64,000 nucleotides of DNA, taken from Neisseria sp. 83E34. Lineage in GTDB: Bacteria > Pseudomonadota > Gammaproteobacteria > Burkholderiales > Neisseriaceae. A program made the position numbers and the translations under genes. The notes beneath the pieces were generated by a model. That model saw nothing but the letters and a program-made list of their open reading frames with translations, was not told the origin of the DNA and did no database searches. Positions 17,938-25,841 of the stretch are shown one piece after another; position 1 is the stretch's first letter; the number at the start of each line of letters is the position of its first letter. Where the stretch lies: assembly GCF_001308015.1 (NCBI RefSeq), contig NZ_LGYH01000004.1, forward strand, positions 1 through 64,000, in the 5' to 3' direction.

Positions 17938-17972
17938 GTCATGTAAATTGTCAAAAAATAGATAGGATTTGA

Positions 17973-18773
17973 TTATTTTGCGATGCCGCAGCTCCATAGG
18001 TAGCGTCCTAGTATCTCGAAGTCGTGCGGTTCGGCTTGGGATAAATCGAGTTCTGTTGTCGGGTATATGCCCTTATTAGGGTTGTCGCTGATGACGTTTA
18101 AAGAGTTGGTGTTCAGGCGTTGCAGGCGTTTTACCCGCAATTCTTCGCCTTGTCTGAACAGGTATATGCCCTCGCGGGTGTATTGGGTAACGGCATGCCA
18201 CAGTACGGTGCCTTGGTCGATCAGGGTTGGGTGCATGCTATCCCCTTCTACACGCGTACAGAAACAATCGGCAGGCTTTAACCCTAAGTATTTAAAAAAG
18301 GAATCTCGAAACCACATAGCCTCGGGGTTGGTGTCCCACGGGATGGCGCCATTGCCTGCGCAGGCAAACACCTCCCTATAATATTTGACTGGTACGATGT
18401 GGTCGCGGTCTTGCACGGCCGCCCATGCTGCATACTCTATATGATCACAAGCCTCTGTTGTCTGATTAGCAGGCTGTGACTCTTGCGGGTTATCGCTCCC
18501 TATATCTGGTTCGCACTCTGCATTTTCAGATAATAATAGGTCTATCAAGCCTTTTTCTCTTAATTCTTCAACGATATAGCGCGGAATCGTATATAACTTT
18601 TTCATTCCGCCTCTACCGCCTTTCCCCGGCACTAACTCAAATGTCCAATTTTCACGCTCGGCTTTATCAGCAATTCCGGGTTTGCTTGAGGGCAAACCAG
18701 AAGCTATGCCCAATTCTTTCGCTTTTTTAGAAATCTCAATGATTTGCGCGATATCAAGTTTAAAACCAGCCAT
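17973..18773 (-). CDS. Mu-type phage repressor with LexA-like (S24) domain
   Basis: The 266-aa protein has an N-terminal Mu-type DNA-binding domain (residues 1-75; NWTFELVPGKGGRGGMKKLY parallels the same motif in the adjacent transposase). A linker leads to a C-terminal S24 peptidase domain with catalytic VEGDSMHPTL (Ser about 179) and LRVKRLQ (Lys about 215). A likely self-cleavage Ala-Gly lies in FACAGNGA (about 139-140). This suggests an SOS-sensitive repressor, unlike the classical Mu repressor, which lacks the protease. It is transcribed away from the ner-transposase genes. All key residues seem intact, so it may still be functional. Confidence 0.88.
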   Translation of the reverse strand: MAGFKLDIAQIIEISKKAKELGIASGLPSSKPGIADKAERENWTFELVPGKGGRGGMKKLYTIPRYIVEELREKGLIDLLLSENAECEPDIGSDNPQESQPANQTTEACDHIEYAAWAAVQDRDHIVPVKYYREVFACAGNGAIPWDTNPEAMWFRDSFFKYLGLKPADCFCTRVEGDSMHPTLIDQGTVLWHAVTQYTREGIYLFRQGEELRVKRLQRLNTNSLNVISDNPNKGIYPTTELDLSQAEPHDFEILGRYLWSCGIAK

Positions 18774-18794
18774 AAAGCAAACCTTTTTATTTAC

Positions 18795-18925
18795 CTTACT
18801 ACTATGTTGTTAAAGTAGCAAGATTAATCAAAAAATAAATATATTTTAAAAACAATATTTTGAAGAAAAGAAGTAAGGAAAGTTGTAAATAATTGTTGCG
18901 TTTAAAATCTTACTACTTTACTATG
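18795..18925. promoter_or_regulatory. Operator-like repeats upstream of the phage repressor
   Basis: CTTACTACTATG (18795-18806) faces AAAGTAGCAAG (18812-18822) as an imperfect inverted repeat just upstream of the repressor ATG. A second CTTACTACTTTACTATG lies at 18909-18925. Repeated half sites between a repressor and an early operon are expected of operators. The intervening stretch is AT-rich and could hold the promoters. Confidence 0.45.
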
Positions 18926-19046
18926 TTTAAAACAGACAAAAAAACGGCTTTAAACATTATAGCTTGATTTGTCACCGCTCTTTAACAATTTGGAAAAAAG
19001 CCGAAAAAACGCAGACAAACGGTCTTTTATGAAGAGACTGTTTAAC

Positions 19047-19072
19047 AGGCCGTCTGAAGAATCGGGCGGCCG
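19047..19072. repeat. AG-dialect DUS inside the prophage remnant
   Basis: AGGCCGTCTGAA (19047-19058) is the AG-DUS of other Neisseria and not the TGCCTGTCTGAA form used across this window. It forms a stem with the following GGGCGGCC. It points to the phage having come from a host with a different dialect. Confidence 0.75.
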
Positions 19073-19151
19073 ATTAAGCAGTTTTGACTGTATTTTGCGA
19101 GGCTTCCTCGCTACATATAGGAAAGAAAAATGAAATACGAAAAAAACGGAA

Positions 19152-19610
19152 TCAATTCTCTTGTGAATAAGAATTCAAAGCAGCTATTTCTGCACCTGCA
19201 TCGAAGCCGGTCGGAGGAAGGAGGTTCAAATGTCCGGCTTCGGCCAACAGAAGCTCAAAGAAATCTGCTGACTGCTCATACGCGCCTTTTTTCGAGCAGG
19301 CATCTGCATAACCGTATCGCGAAAGCAGGGTATTCAGCAGCAAACCGTCTTGCAGCCTCATCCATTGAGCATAAACAAATAAAGGGTAGTGTTCGGGGTA
19401 GGCTGCTATGGTTTCTTGCCGTGCTTTTCCGCCAGCCTTATAGGCTTCAAATGGCTCGCTATATTCGTCAAGCCATGAACGGAAAGCATCCCAATCATGG
19501 ATGAAGCCATAAACAAACTGATGTTGCTCGGGATTGAGCTGCCACCAGTCGGTAGCCAACTCATAGAGCTGCACGACGCTTAAATATTGAGACGTTTTGT
19601 ACTGGGGCAT
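19152..19610 (-). CDS. Unrecognised phage cargo protein
   Basis: This is a 152-aa protein I do not recognise. It is rich in Tyr, Trp, Leu and Glu, has no signal peptide or clear membrane segment, and looks largely helical (QLYELATDWW, FVYGFIHDWDAFRSWLDEY, SADFFELLLAEAGHL). A good ribosome site (AAAGGA) precedes its ATG. It is reverse-oriented between the repressor and ner, where Mu-type phages normally have only control sequences. It could be a lysogeny-expressed accessory gene such as superinfection exclusion or host defence, but that is inferred from position only. The reverse frame is the better candidate of the two overlapping long frames here. Confidence 0.6.
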   Translation of the reverse strand: MPQYKTSQYLSVVQLYELATDWWQLNPEQHQFVYGFIHDWDAFRSWLDEYSEPFEAYKAGGKARQETIAAYPEHYPLFVYAQWMRLQDGLLLNTLLSRYGYADACSKKGAYEQSADFFELLLAEAGHLNLLPPTGFDAGAEIAALNSYSQEN

Positions 19611-19678
19611 GACGCATCCTTTATTGTGAATGGAAATGCATTTTATATATCTTTAAAGACGAAAGGAAATAAAAAGCG

Positions 19679-19936
19679 ATGAGCGGACTACATCCTGAAC
19701 TTATCAGAGCGCATCTGCGTATCAAGGGCTATACGTTAGAGGATGTGGCGCGGGAGGCGGGAATCGGTGCGACAACGGTACGGGAAGCCCTAAACAAGCC
19801 CTCTAAAGCAGGTGAAGAGGCGATTGCGAAAATTTTAGACAAACCGTTGCACGAGCTGTGGCCGGAACGGTGGACAAAAGACGGAAAGCGCATCCGACCG
19901 CGCTACGCACATTTATATAAGGAATCGGCAGCATGA
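19679..19936 (+). CDS. Ner-like phage regulator
   Basis: This 85-aa helix-turn-helix protein of the Ner/Nlp (SfsB) type has the DNA-binding segment YTLEDVAREAGIGATTVREAL, followed by PLHELWPERW, a hallmark of the family. In Mu, Ner represses early and repressor promoters during lytic growth. An AAAGGAAAT site lies upstream. Its TGA overlaps the transposase ATG by four bases (ATGA), indicating coupled translation. Confidence 0.88.
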   Translation: MSGLHPELIRAHLRIKGYTLEDVAREAGIGATTVREALNKPSKAGEEAIAKILDKPLHELWPERWTKDGKRIRPRYAHLYKESAA

Positions 19937-21846
19937 AAACTCACTATTCGATAGCCGAATTGCTCGACATGAAGCTTGACTGCTTGCCCGCGACAAAAGT
20001 TGGCTTAGGCGATAAGGCGAAAAGAGAGAGCTGGCCCTACGTTGAGGTAGCAGGCAAAGGCGGGCGCAACGGCAAACGCCGCGAATACACACCACCGCCC
20101 GAAGTGATGGCGCAGATACAAGAGCGTGAGATGGCTAAGGTGCTGGCAGAAACGGCACCGCAAGCGCTGTCGGTGTTGGCGGCAAAAAATACGGCGGTAT
20201 CGACTGAAATACGATACACGCAAACCACCGAGACACAGCGCACCCGCGAGGGAGCGAGGCTCGGAGTGTTGAATGCGGTGGAACGGCTGATGGCTGAATC
20301 GAGTGTCGGTAAAGACGCTGCGATCACTACGCTGCTGACACAGGCAAAGCTGTCGCAGTTTGAGCATATCGCCAAGATGTTTGAGCTGGCGTTAGACGAG
20401 CGCGGTGCAGGCAGTTTGAAGTTGCCGAGCGCGCGAACCATCAAAAGATGGTTTGCCCAACGGGAAAGCAACACGCTGGTACCGAAAGTAGCAACTGCCG
20501 ACATGAATATGCCTGATTGGCTGCCGCTGTTTTTGAAGTATTACCGGCAGCCGACAAAACCGAGCGTTCAGATGGCCTATGAAGCGTTTTTAGATGCGCT
20601 GGCGGTTGAAATGCCGCTGGTTAAGGTGCCGAGCATACACGCGGTGCGACGGGCGATGAGCAAGGTTGGCAATGTGGCCTTGCAAGACGGCCGCAAAGGC
20701 AAGCGTGAGCTGAAAAACGACTTGCCGCACAAACGGCGCGAGTTTCTGCACTTGCCGCCTGCTGCGATTTACACCGCAGACGGCCACACATTTGATGCCG
20801 AAGTGCTTAACCCGATGAGCGGACACCCGTTCCGCCCTGAGATCACAACGGTAATCGATGTGGCAACGCGACGCTGTATGGGCTGGAGCGTGGGTTTGGC
20901 AGAAAGCAGATTCACGGTGCTGGAAGCCTTATGCCATGCGAGCCGGTCGGCTATCGGTGCGGTGTGGTATGTGGACTGGGGTAAAGGCTTTGAAAACTTG
21001 ATGATGACCGATGAAGCAACGGGGATTATGGGCAGGCTGGGTATGACGATGAAACACTCACTTGCCTATAACTCTCAAGCGAAAGGTGTATCGGAGCGAA
21101 GCCATAACATTTTTACCCGCGCAGCGCGAAAGCTGCCGACTTATGTGGGTAAAGACATGGATACGGAGGCGCGCAAATCGCTGTTTCATTGGACACGCAA
21201 GGAAATCAAGCTGCAAGGCAAGATTATCAACTCGCCAATCCCGACATGGGACGAGTTTAAAGCGTTTATCGAAGCGGAAATCGAAGCCTACAACAACCGC
21301 CCGCACCGCAGCCTGCTGAAGTTTACCGACGACGACGGCAAAAAACGCCATATGACGCCAAACGAAATGTGGGCGTTGAAGGTAAAAGAGTTCGGCGAAC
21401 CGCCGAGAGTGTTGCCGGAAGACGAAGGCTGGCTGTTCAGACCGCAAAAAATGTGCACGGTACGACGCGGCGAAGTGCAACTCTTTAATAACGTTTATTT
21501 TTCAGCGGTTTTAGAAGAATTTAACGGCGAAGAGCTGCGGGTTGGCTACGACGTGCAAGATGCGCAATGGGTGTGGGTGTATGACGATGCAGGCCGCTTG
21601 ATCTGTAAAGCGGAATGGCACGGCAACAGCCAAAGCTATATGCCTGAGAGCGTGATTGAGCAAGCACTAGACAAACGCAACGATGCAGCCCTGAAACGGG
21701 TGGAACTCAAGCGCGAAAATGTGTTGGCCGAGCGCAGACAAGCGGTTATCGGCTATTCCACTATAACAAACGCTCAATCGGCATCACGGAAAATATTTTG
21801 GAAATCAGACGTTTCCATAATTTCGCTTCCGGCTCGTGTTTGCTGA
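19933..21846 (+). pseudogene. MuA-type transposase, 3'-truncated
   Basis: The frame gives 637 residues. The N-terminal Mu-type DNA-binding domain has SWPYVEVAGKGGRNGKRREY. A central DDE domain follows, with TADGHTFD (Asp about 283), WYVDWGKGFEN (Asp about 348) and SQAKGVSERSHN (Glu about 388), so the catalytic residues are present. A beta-barrel domain follows. From about residue 610 the frame reads antisense to the 3' end of the cls-like gene, so the native C-terminus (which in Mu contacts MuB) is replaced by about 28 unrelated residues. The partner MuB gene is absent. Probably inactive for full transposition, though DNA-binding and cutting parts look whole. Confidence 0.85.
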
Positions 21847-23290
21847 CTTGATTATCCTGCGGGTCTTGCCATTGCAGGCGCTTATTCGAGCCGAGCGTAA
21901 CTTTGTAGGCCATGCGCGGTGCATTTTGCCGGAGCGATTGCTGCATCAGTTCGGCCAGCCTTGGGTCTTCAATCACCACGCCCATTTCGGTGTTCAGGCG
22001 GGCGGAGCGTGGGTCAAAATTGAAGGAGCCGATGAATATGCGTTTGCGGTCAACAATAAAGATTTTGGCGTGCAAGCTGGAAGACGAGCTGCCAACCAAG
22101 CCTTTGTCGGTAATTTTGGGCACGGAATGGATGGCTTTCAGCTCATAAAGCTCAATGCCTGCCTGAAGCAGCTTTTTGCGGTATCGGGCATAGCCGGAGT
22201 GTACGGCGGCAACGTCGGTGGCCTGAAGCGAATTGGTAAAAACGGTAATGGCAACCTGGTTGCGGCTCAATTCGGCAAGGGCTTCCGTGCCTTGTTTGGT
22301 GGGAACGAAATAGGGCGATACGATATAGATTTCCTGCTCGGGCGAGCCTAAGGCTTCGTCGATTTTTTCGGTAATCAGGGGTTTGTTTTTGCTTCTATCC
22401 AAGCCTTTGGTCGGGTCATCACTGATGTATTTGGTGGGCGCGTAAATCCACGGAATGCCGCTTTCTGTCATCGCCTGATGCAGCGGCGATGATTGCAGCC
22501 TGCTTTGATAAAGTGCGCGTAATGCTTGGTCTTCTTCGCTAACATAATCCAACTCCGCCCTGCCTTTTTCAAGGTCGGCATTCTTGGCTATGTCTGCAAT
22601 CGGGTAGCTGGATTCGCTGGCCCAATAGCGGTCGAAATCGCCGGAAACTTGGCCGACAACGCTGCCGGTTGCCAGGATATCGAGGTCGGCAAAGCCTACA
22701 TCATTGGAAATATTGAAATATTCATCACCGATATTGCGGCCGCCGAGTATGGTGGCTTTGTTGTCGGCGGTGAATGTTTTGTTGTGCATGCGGCGGTTGA
22801 GGCGGGGAAAATCGTGCAGATAGCCCAAGCTGCGCATGCTTCTGCTGGCAAAAGGATTGAACACGCGGATTTCGATATTGGGGTGTTCGTCGAGCGCGGT
22901 AAGGATATTGTCCATGCCGCGCGTGTTGTTATCGTCGAGCAGGATGCGCACGCGCACGCCGCGTTTGGCGGCCGCTTCCACCATTTGCATCAGCAGTTTG
23001 CCGGATACATCGTTATGCCAGATGTAGTATTGGATATCGAGCGCCTCTTCGGCCGATTCGATAAGGGTCGCGCGGGCGATAAATGCGTCGTGCGGGTCAC
23101 TGAGCAGATAAATGCCGGATATGTCTGCTTTGTGGGTTTGCGCCGGATTGCCGTTGTGCAGCACGTTGTGCACGCGCGTGGCGTTGGGCGCTTTGATGTA
23201 GCGGCTGCTGCTGCGCTTTTCCAGCGGCGGCAGTGATTGGCAGCCGGCAAGCAGAAGGGCGGTGAGTAAAAAAGCGGGAGTGTGTTTCAT
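21761..23290 (-). CDS. Phospholipase D-family protein (cardiolipin synthase type, ClsC/YmdC-like)
   Basis: The 509-aa lipoprotein-like protein has a signal MKHTPAFLLTALLLAGC with Cys at residue 17. It carries two phospholipase D HKD motifs: HNKTFTADNKATILGGRN (about residue 168) and LHAKIFIVDRKRIFIGSFN (about residue 405). The family joins phosphatidyl groups to form cardiolipin or acts on related lipids at the membrane. Its stop codon (21761-21763) sits directly at the junction with the prophage remnant, and its final PIERLL looks native. Exact substrate is unproven. Confidence 0.88.
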   Translation of the reverse strand: MKHTPAFLLTALLLAGCQSLPPLEKRSSSRYIKAPNATRVHNVLHNGNPAQTHKADISGIYLLSDPHDAFIARATLIESAEEALDIQYYIWHNDVSGKLLMQMVEAAAKRGVRVRILLDDNNTRGMDNILTALDEHPNIEIRVFNPFASRSMRSLGYLHDFPRLNRRMHNKTFTADNKATILGGRNIGDEYFNISNDVGFADLDILATGSVVGQVSGDFDRYWASESSYPIADIAKNADLEKGRAELDYVSEEDQALRALYQSRLQSSPLHQAMTESGIPWIYAPTKYISDDPTKGLDRSKNKPLITEKIDEALGSPEQEIYIVSPYFVPTKQGTEALAELSRNQVAITVFTNSLQATDVAAVHSGYARYRKKLLQAGIELYELKAIHSVPKITDKGLVGSSSSSLHAKIFIVDRKRIFIGSFNFDPRSARLNTEMGVVIEDPRLAELMQQSLRQNAPRMAYKVTLGSNKRLQWQDPQDNQVSKHEPEAKLWKRLISKIFSVMPIERLL

Positions 23291-23303
23291 TACATCTTGG
23301 TTG

Positions 23304-23342
23304 TTTCAGACAGGGGTGGCCATGAGTGATGCCTGTCTGAAA
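23304..23342. repeat. Imperfect DUS pair upstream of the cls-like gene
   Basis: TTTCAGACAGG (23304-23314) faces a full ATGCCTGTCTGAAA (23329-23342). It lies in the region upstream of the cls-like ATG and could form a weak hairpin. Confidence 0.7.
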
Positions 23343-23458
23343 ATATAGGATAAATTTTGTTGTGTTATTGTAATGAAGAAAGCTTGGCTTGTTTCGTTGG
23401 TTATATTAAAGGGCTTGATTTTGGGATGTAAGGCGCGCTGGTGTTCGGCTTGGGCGCA

Positions 23459-23490
23459 ATGCCTGTCTGAAAAGGGTTTCAGACAGGCAT
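23459..23490. terminator. DUS hairpin after panD
   Basis: ATGCCTGTCTGAAA (23459-23472) and its complement (23477-23490) lie 5 bases beyond the panD stop on the reverse strand. It is a likely terminator. Confidence 0.8.
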
Positions 23491-23495
23491 TGTTG

Positions 23496-23879
23496 TTACA
23501 GCACGGTATGCGGCGGCTCGTAGTGGATGATGTCGCGGATTCGGTTGTGTTCGTCGAGTAGAACCACTTTGGGTTCGTGCGCGGAAATTTCTGGTTCGGA
23601 AAGCATTACATACGACATGATAATCACGATATCGCCTTTTTGCACCAGCCGGGCAGCCGCGCCGTTTAGGCAGACCACGCCGCTGCCGCGTTCGCCGGGG
23701 ATGGTGTAGGTTTCAAAACGCTCGCCATTGTTATTGTTGACGATTTGTACTTTCTCGTTAACGCAGATGCCGGCTGCATCCAATAGGTCTTGGTCAACGG
23801 TGATGCTGCCGACGTAGTTTAAGTCGGCTTCGGTTACGACGGCGCGGTGAATCTTGCCGCCGAGCATAGTGCGGAACAT
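23496..23879 (-). CDS. panD: Aspartate 1-decarboxylase
   Basis: PanD makes beta-alanine for pantothenate and CoA. The 127-aa proenzyme starts [25 protein letters not shown]; cleavage between Gly 24 and Ser 25 of YVGSIT makes the pyruvoyl group. NGAAARL and GDIVIIMSY follow as in the family. The start at 23879 gives the standard length; the longer frame to 23984 crosses a DUS. No other pantothenate gene is in the window. Confidence 0.97.
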   Translation of the reverse strand: MFRTMLGGKIHRAVVTEADLNYVGSITVDQDLLDAAGICVNEKVQIVNNNNGERFETYTIPGERGSGVVCLNGAAARLVQKGDIVIIMSYVMLSEPEISAHEPKVVLLDEHNRIRDIIHYEPPHTVL

Positions 23880-23925
23880 ATTGGTTGGCTTTCTTGGGAT
23901 GTGTGTGTTTGGAAGAGGCAGGATT

Positions 23926-24003
23926 ATGCCTGTCTGAAAAATGCAAAGGCGGCATTGTACACGCTTGGCCGGAATATTTCTCAAGTTTGTTTCAGACAGG
24001 CAT
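23926..24003. repeat. Widely spaced opposed DUS copies
   Basis: ATGCCTGTCTGAAA at 23926-23939 and its reverse at 23990-24003 are 50 bases apart, between panD and cutA. The loop is long for a terminator, although the right copy starts 7 bases past the cutA stop. Confidence 0.75.
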
Positions 24004-24010
24004 GCCGGTA

Positions 24011-24334
24011 TCAGCAGCCCACCTGTTCTTTAAACCATTTCATATAAGGGCGGTGGCCGCGGTGTATCGGCAGCATTAGTATTTGCGGGCATTCGTAGCT
24101 GTGGTTTTGCTGGATGATTTTTTCGACCGCGCTGAAGTGGCAGCGGGCGCTTTTGATGGTGATGCGGATTTCATCATCGTTGCATATTTTGCCTTCCCAC
24201 ATATACTGGCTTCGGATGTTTTCGTATTGAACGCAGGCGGCGAGGCGGTTTTCTAATAACAAGCTGCCGATACGCTCCGCTTCTGCGGCTTCGGCAACCG
24301 TTGTGGTGATGATAACGGGTTTGAACTGGGGCAT
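24011..24334 (-). CDS. cutA: Divalent-cation tolerance protein CutA
   Basis: This 107-aa protein of the trimeric CutA1 family has [32 protein letters not shown] and [13 protein letters not shown]. The family has been linked to copper tolerance, but its mechanism is unclear. It is followed on the same strand by panD and preceded by the HAD phosphatase gene, 11 bases upstream, so it may be the third gene of an hda-HAD-cutA unit. Confidence 0.93.
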   Translation of the reverse strand: MPQFKPVIITTTVAEAAEAERIGSLLLENRLAACVQYENIRSQYMWEGKICNDDEIRITIKSARCHFSAVEKIIQQNHSYECPQILMLPIHRGHRPYMKWFKEQVGC

Positions 24335-24345
24335 TTCAGATAACC

Positions 24346-25014
24346 TTATCTAAAATTCAACACAGGCCAGCCTTTTTCTGAGGCTTCTTGCTGCAAGGTT
24401 TCATCGGGGTTGACGGCTACGGGGTCGCTTACCAGGCGCAGTAGCGGCAGGTCGTTTTTCGAATCGCTGTAAAAATAGGTTTTGCCGTAGCTTTGCAGGG
24501 TTTCGCCGCGCGCTGCGAGCCATTCGTTCAGGCGGGTGATTTTGCCTTCCTTCAGGCTGGGCGTGCCGATGTAGCTGCCGGTGTAGCGGCCGTCCGAGCA
24601 GGTTTCAAGCTGGGTGCCGATAATATTAGTGATGCCGAAAAGGTGGCAGATGGGTGTGATGATGAATTCATTGGTGGAGGAAATCACCAAAAGTTCGTCG
24701 CCTGTGTCCCGATGGCTTTGAACCAGCATTTTGGCCATCATGGAAATGTGCGGCGCGATAAATTCGGCTACGAATTCTTCGTGCATCTTTGCCAGCTCTT
24801 CTTTACTGAAGCGGCTTAAAGGCTCAAGGTGGAATTTGAGGAATTCATCGATATTCAGGCAGCCGTTTTGGTAATCTTGATAAAATTTGTCGTTTTGCTT
24901 TTGGGTGTATTCGATATCGACCAAGCCTTTTTTCATCAGGTATTGCGGCCAGGAATGGTCGGAATCGGTGTTGATTAAGGTGTTGTCTAAGTCGAAAATG
25001 GCAAGGTTTTTCAT
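24346..25014 (-). CDS. HAD-superfamily (IB) hydrolase
   Basis: The 222-aa protein has HAD motif I FDLDNTLINTDSD, motif II region LLVISSTNEF, and motif III/IV YFYSDSKNDLPLL. It is of the SerB/CicA-like IB subfamily with a helical cap. It is a phosphatase of unknown substrate. Its ATG overlaps the hda stop (ATGA), so the pair is translationally coupled. I use MKNLAIFDLD as the start; the longer frame to 25137 lies wholly within hda. Confidence 0.88.
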   Translation of the reverse strand: MKNLAIFDLDNTLINTDSDHSWPQYLMKKGLVDIEYTQKQNDKFYQDYQNGCLNIDEFLKFHLEPLSRFSKEELAKMHEEFVAEFIAPHISMMAKMLVQSHRDTGDELLVISSTNEFIITPICHLFGITNIIGTQLETCSDGRYTGSYIGTPSLKEGKITRLNEWLAARGETLQSYGKTYFYSDSKNDLPLLRLVSDPVAVNPDETLQQEASEKGWPVLNFR

Positions 25015-25679
25015 TCTGCTTCCTGTTGTTTCAGAAGTTGGCGTAAAAGCGGCAGGGTGATGCGCTTTTTCATGGTGAGGGAATAATTGTCTAAGGCGTC
25101 GAGCATATTCATCAGGCTGCCCAAATCGCGCCGCCAATGCAGCAGCAGGTAATTGAAGATGGTTGGGTCAACGGGAATGCGCCGAGTGCGGGCGAGGCTT
25201 GAGAGGGCTTGGATTTTTTCTTCGTCGGTGAGCGGTTTCACTTCGTAAACCAGGCAATAAGCCATGCGGGTGCGCAAATCTTCGCGCAGGCACAAATGCT
25301 GCGGCTTTACATCGGCACTCAGAAGCAGGGAACCTCGGCTGCTGTTGCGATAGCGGTTGAACACGGCAAACAACAGGGATTGTTCTTCGGCGTCTAACAG
25401 CTCCACTTGGTCGATGGCCAGATAATCCGCTTCGCAGGCTTCTTCAGTGAGCGGAGCGGTGCGCGCATCAATATATCGGGCGTTTTTGCCGCTTTGCTGC
25501 GCTTTATCGGCCCAGGCGCGCAAGAGATGGCTTTTTCCGGAACCTTCTTCGCCCCAAACGTAGAGAAACTGGTTATCCTGTTCTTTCAAAACGTGTACCA
25601 GCTCGCTGTTGGCATTACCCAGAAATTCGTCGAAGCCGGGATATTCATGGCTGGCAAAATCGAAAATAAGCTGGTTCAC
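25011..25679 (-). CDS. hda: DnaA regulatory inactivator-like protein Hda
   Basis: This DnaA-related AAA+ protein (222 aa) has Walker A WGEEGSGKSHLL, a Walker B-like ADYLAIDQVELLD, and a sensor region RTRMAYCLVYEVKPLTDEEK. It lacks the DnaA DNA-binding domain. In E. coli, Hda with the sliding clamp triggers ATP hydrolysis by DnaA after initiation. The N-terminal MNQLIFDF includes a QLIFDF-type clamp-binding peptide. It is first in a coupled pair with the HAD phosphatase. Confidence 0.92.
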   Translation of the reverse strand: MNQLIFDFASHEYPGFDEFLGNANSELVHVLKEQDNQFLYVWGEEGSGKSHLLRAWADKAQQSGKNARYIDARTAPLTEEACEADYLAIDQVELLDAEEQSLLFAVFNRYRNSSRGSLLLSADVKPQHLCLREDLRTRMAYCLVYEVKPLTDEEKIQALSSLARTRRIPVDPTIFNYLLLHWRRDLGSLMNMLDALDNYSLTMKKRITLPLLRQLLKQQEAE

Positions 25680-25841
25680 GGCTGGCTCGGGTTGGAAAGG
25701 ACACGGAATTGTACGTTGTTTTAACGAATAGCTGCAAGCGTGTGCGTTTATCTGAATGAATTTGGCAAGCGGGTAGGTTTGGCTTTAAAATGCGCCGATT
25801 TTTGCAAGATTTTAAACACCTTACATCATAGAGAATATATT

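Larger units (their letters stand above)
17791..21760. mobile_element. Truncated Mu-like prophage remnant (left end only)
   Basis: The gene order is that of a Mu-type early region: a reverse-strand repressor with a Mu-type DNA-binding head and LexA-like tail, then forward Ner-like and transposase A genes overlapping by 4 bases. MuB, lysis, head and tail genes are missing; at about 21760 the sequence becomes the cls-like gene. Possible transposase sites near the left end are TATTTTGTCATGT (17796-17808) and TATTTTTGTCATGT (17931-17944). The exact left boundary is a guess based on these and a nearby TGT. Gaps at 17649-17972 and 18774-19151 hold only these sites, hairpins and operator-like repeats. 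The remnant cannot form a phage by itself. Confidence 0.85.

Noticed and set aside
19130-19504. Forward reading frame opposite the phage cargo gene
   Set aside because: It has a good start signal but a basic, low-complexity, shadow-like composition; the reverse frame is longer and looks more protein-like. The start itself is kept as a finding.
17791-21846. A functional Mu-like prophage
   Set aside because: No MuB, lysis, head, tail or right-end genes are present, and the transposase is cut at its 3' end.
21846-22351. Forward frame antisense to the cls-like gene
   Set aside because: It mirrors a gene with two intact HKD motifs and has no start signal or family features.
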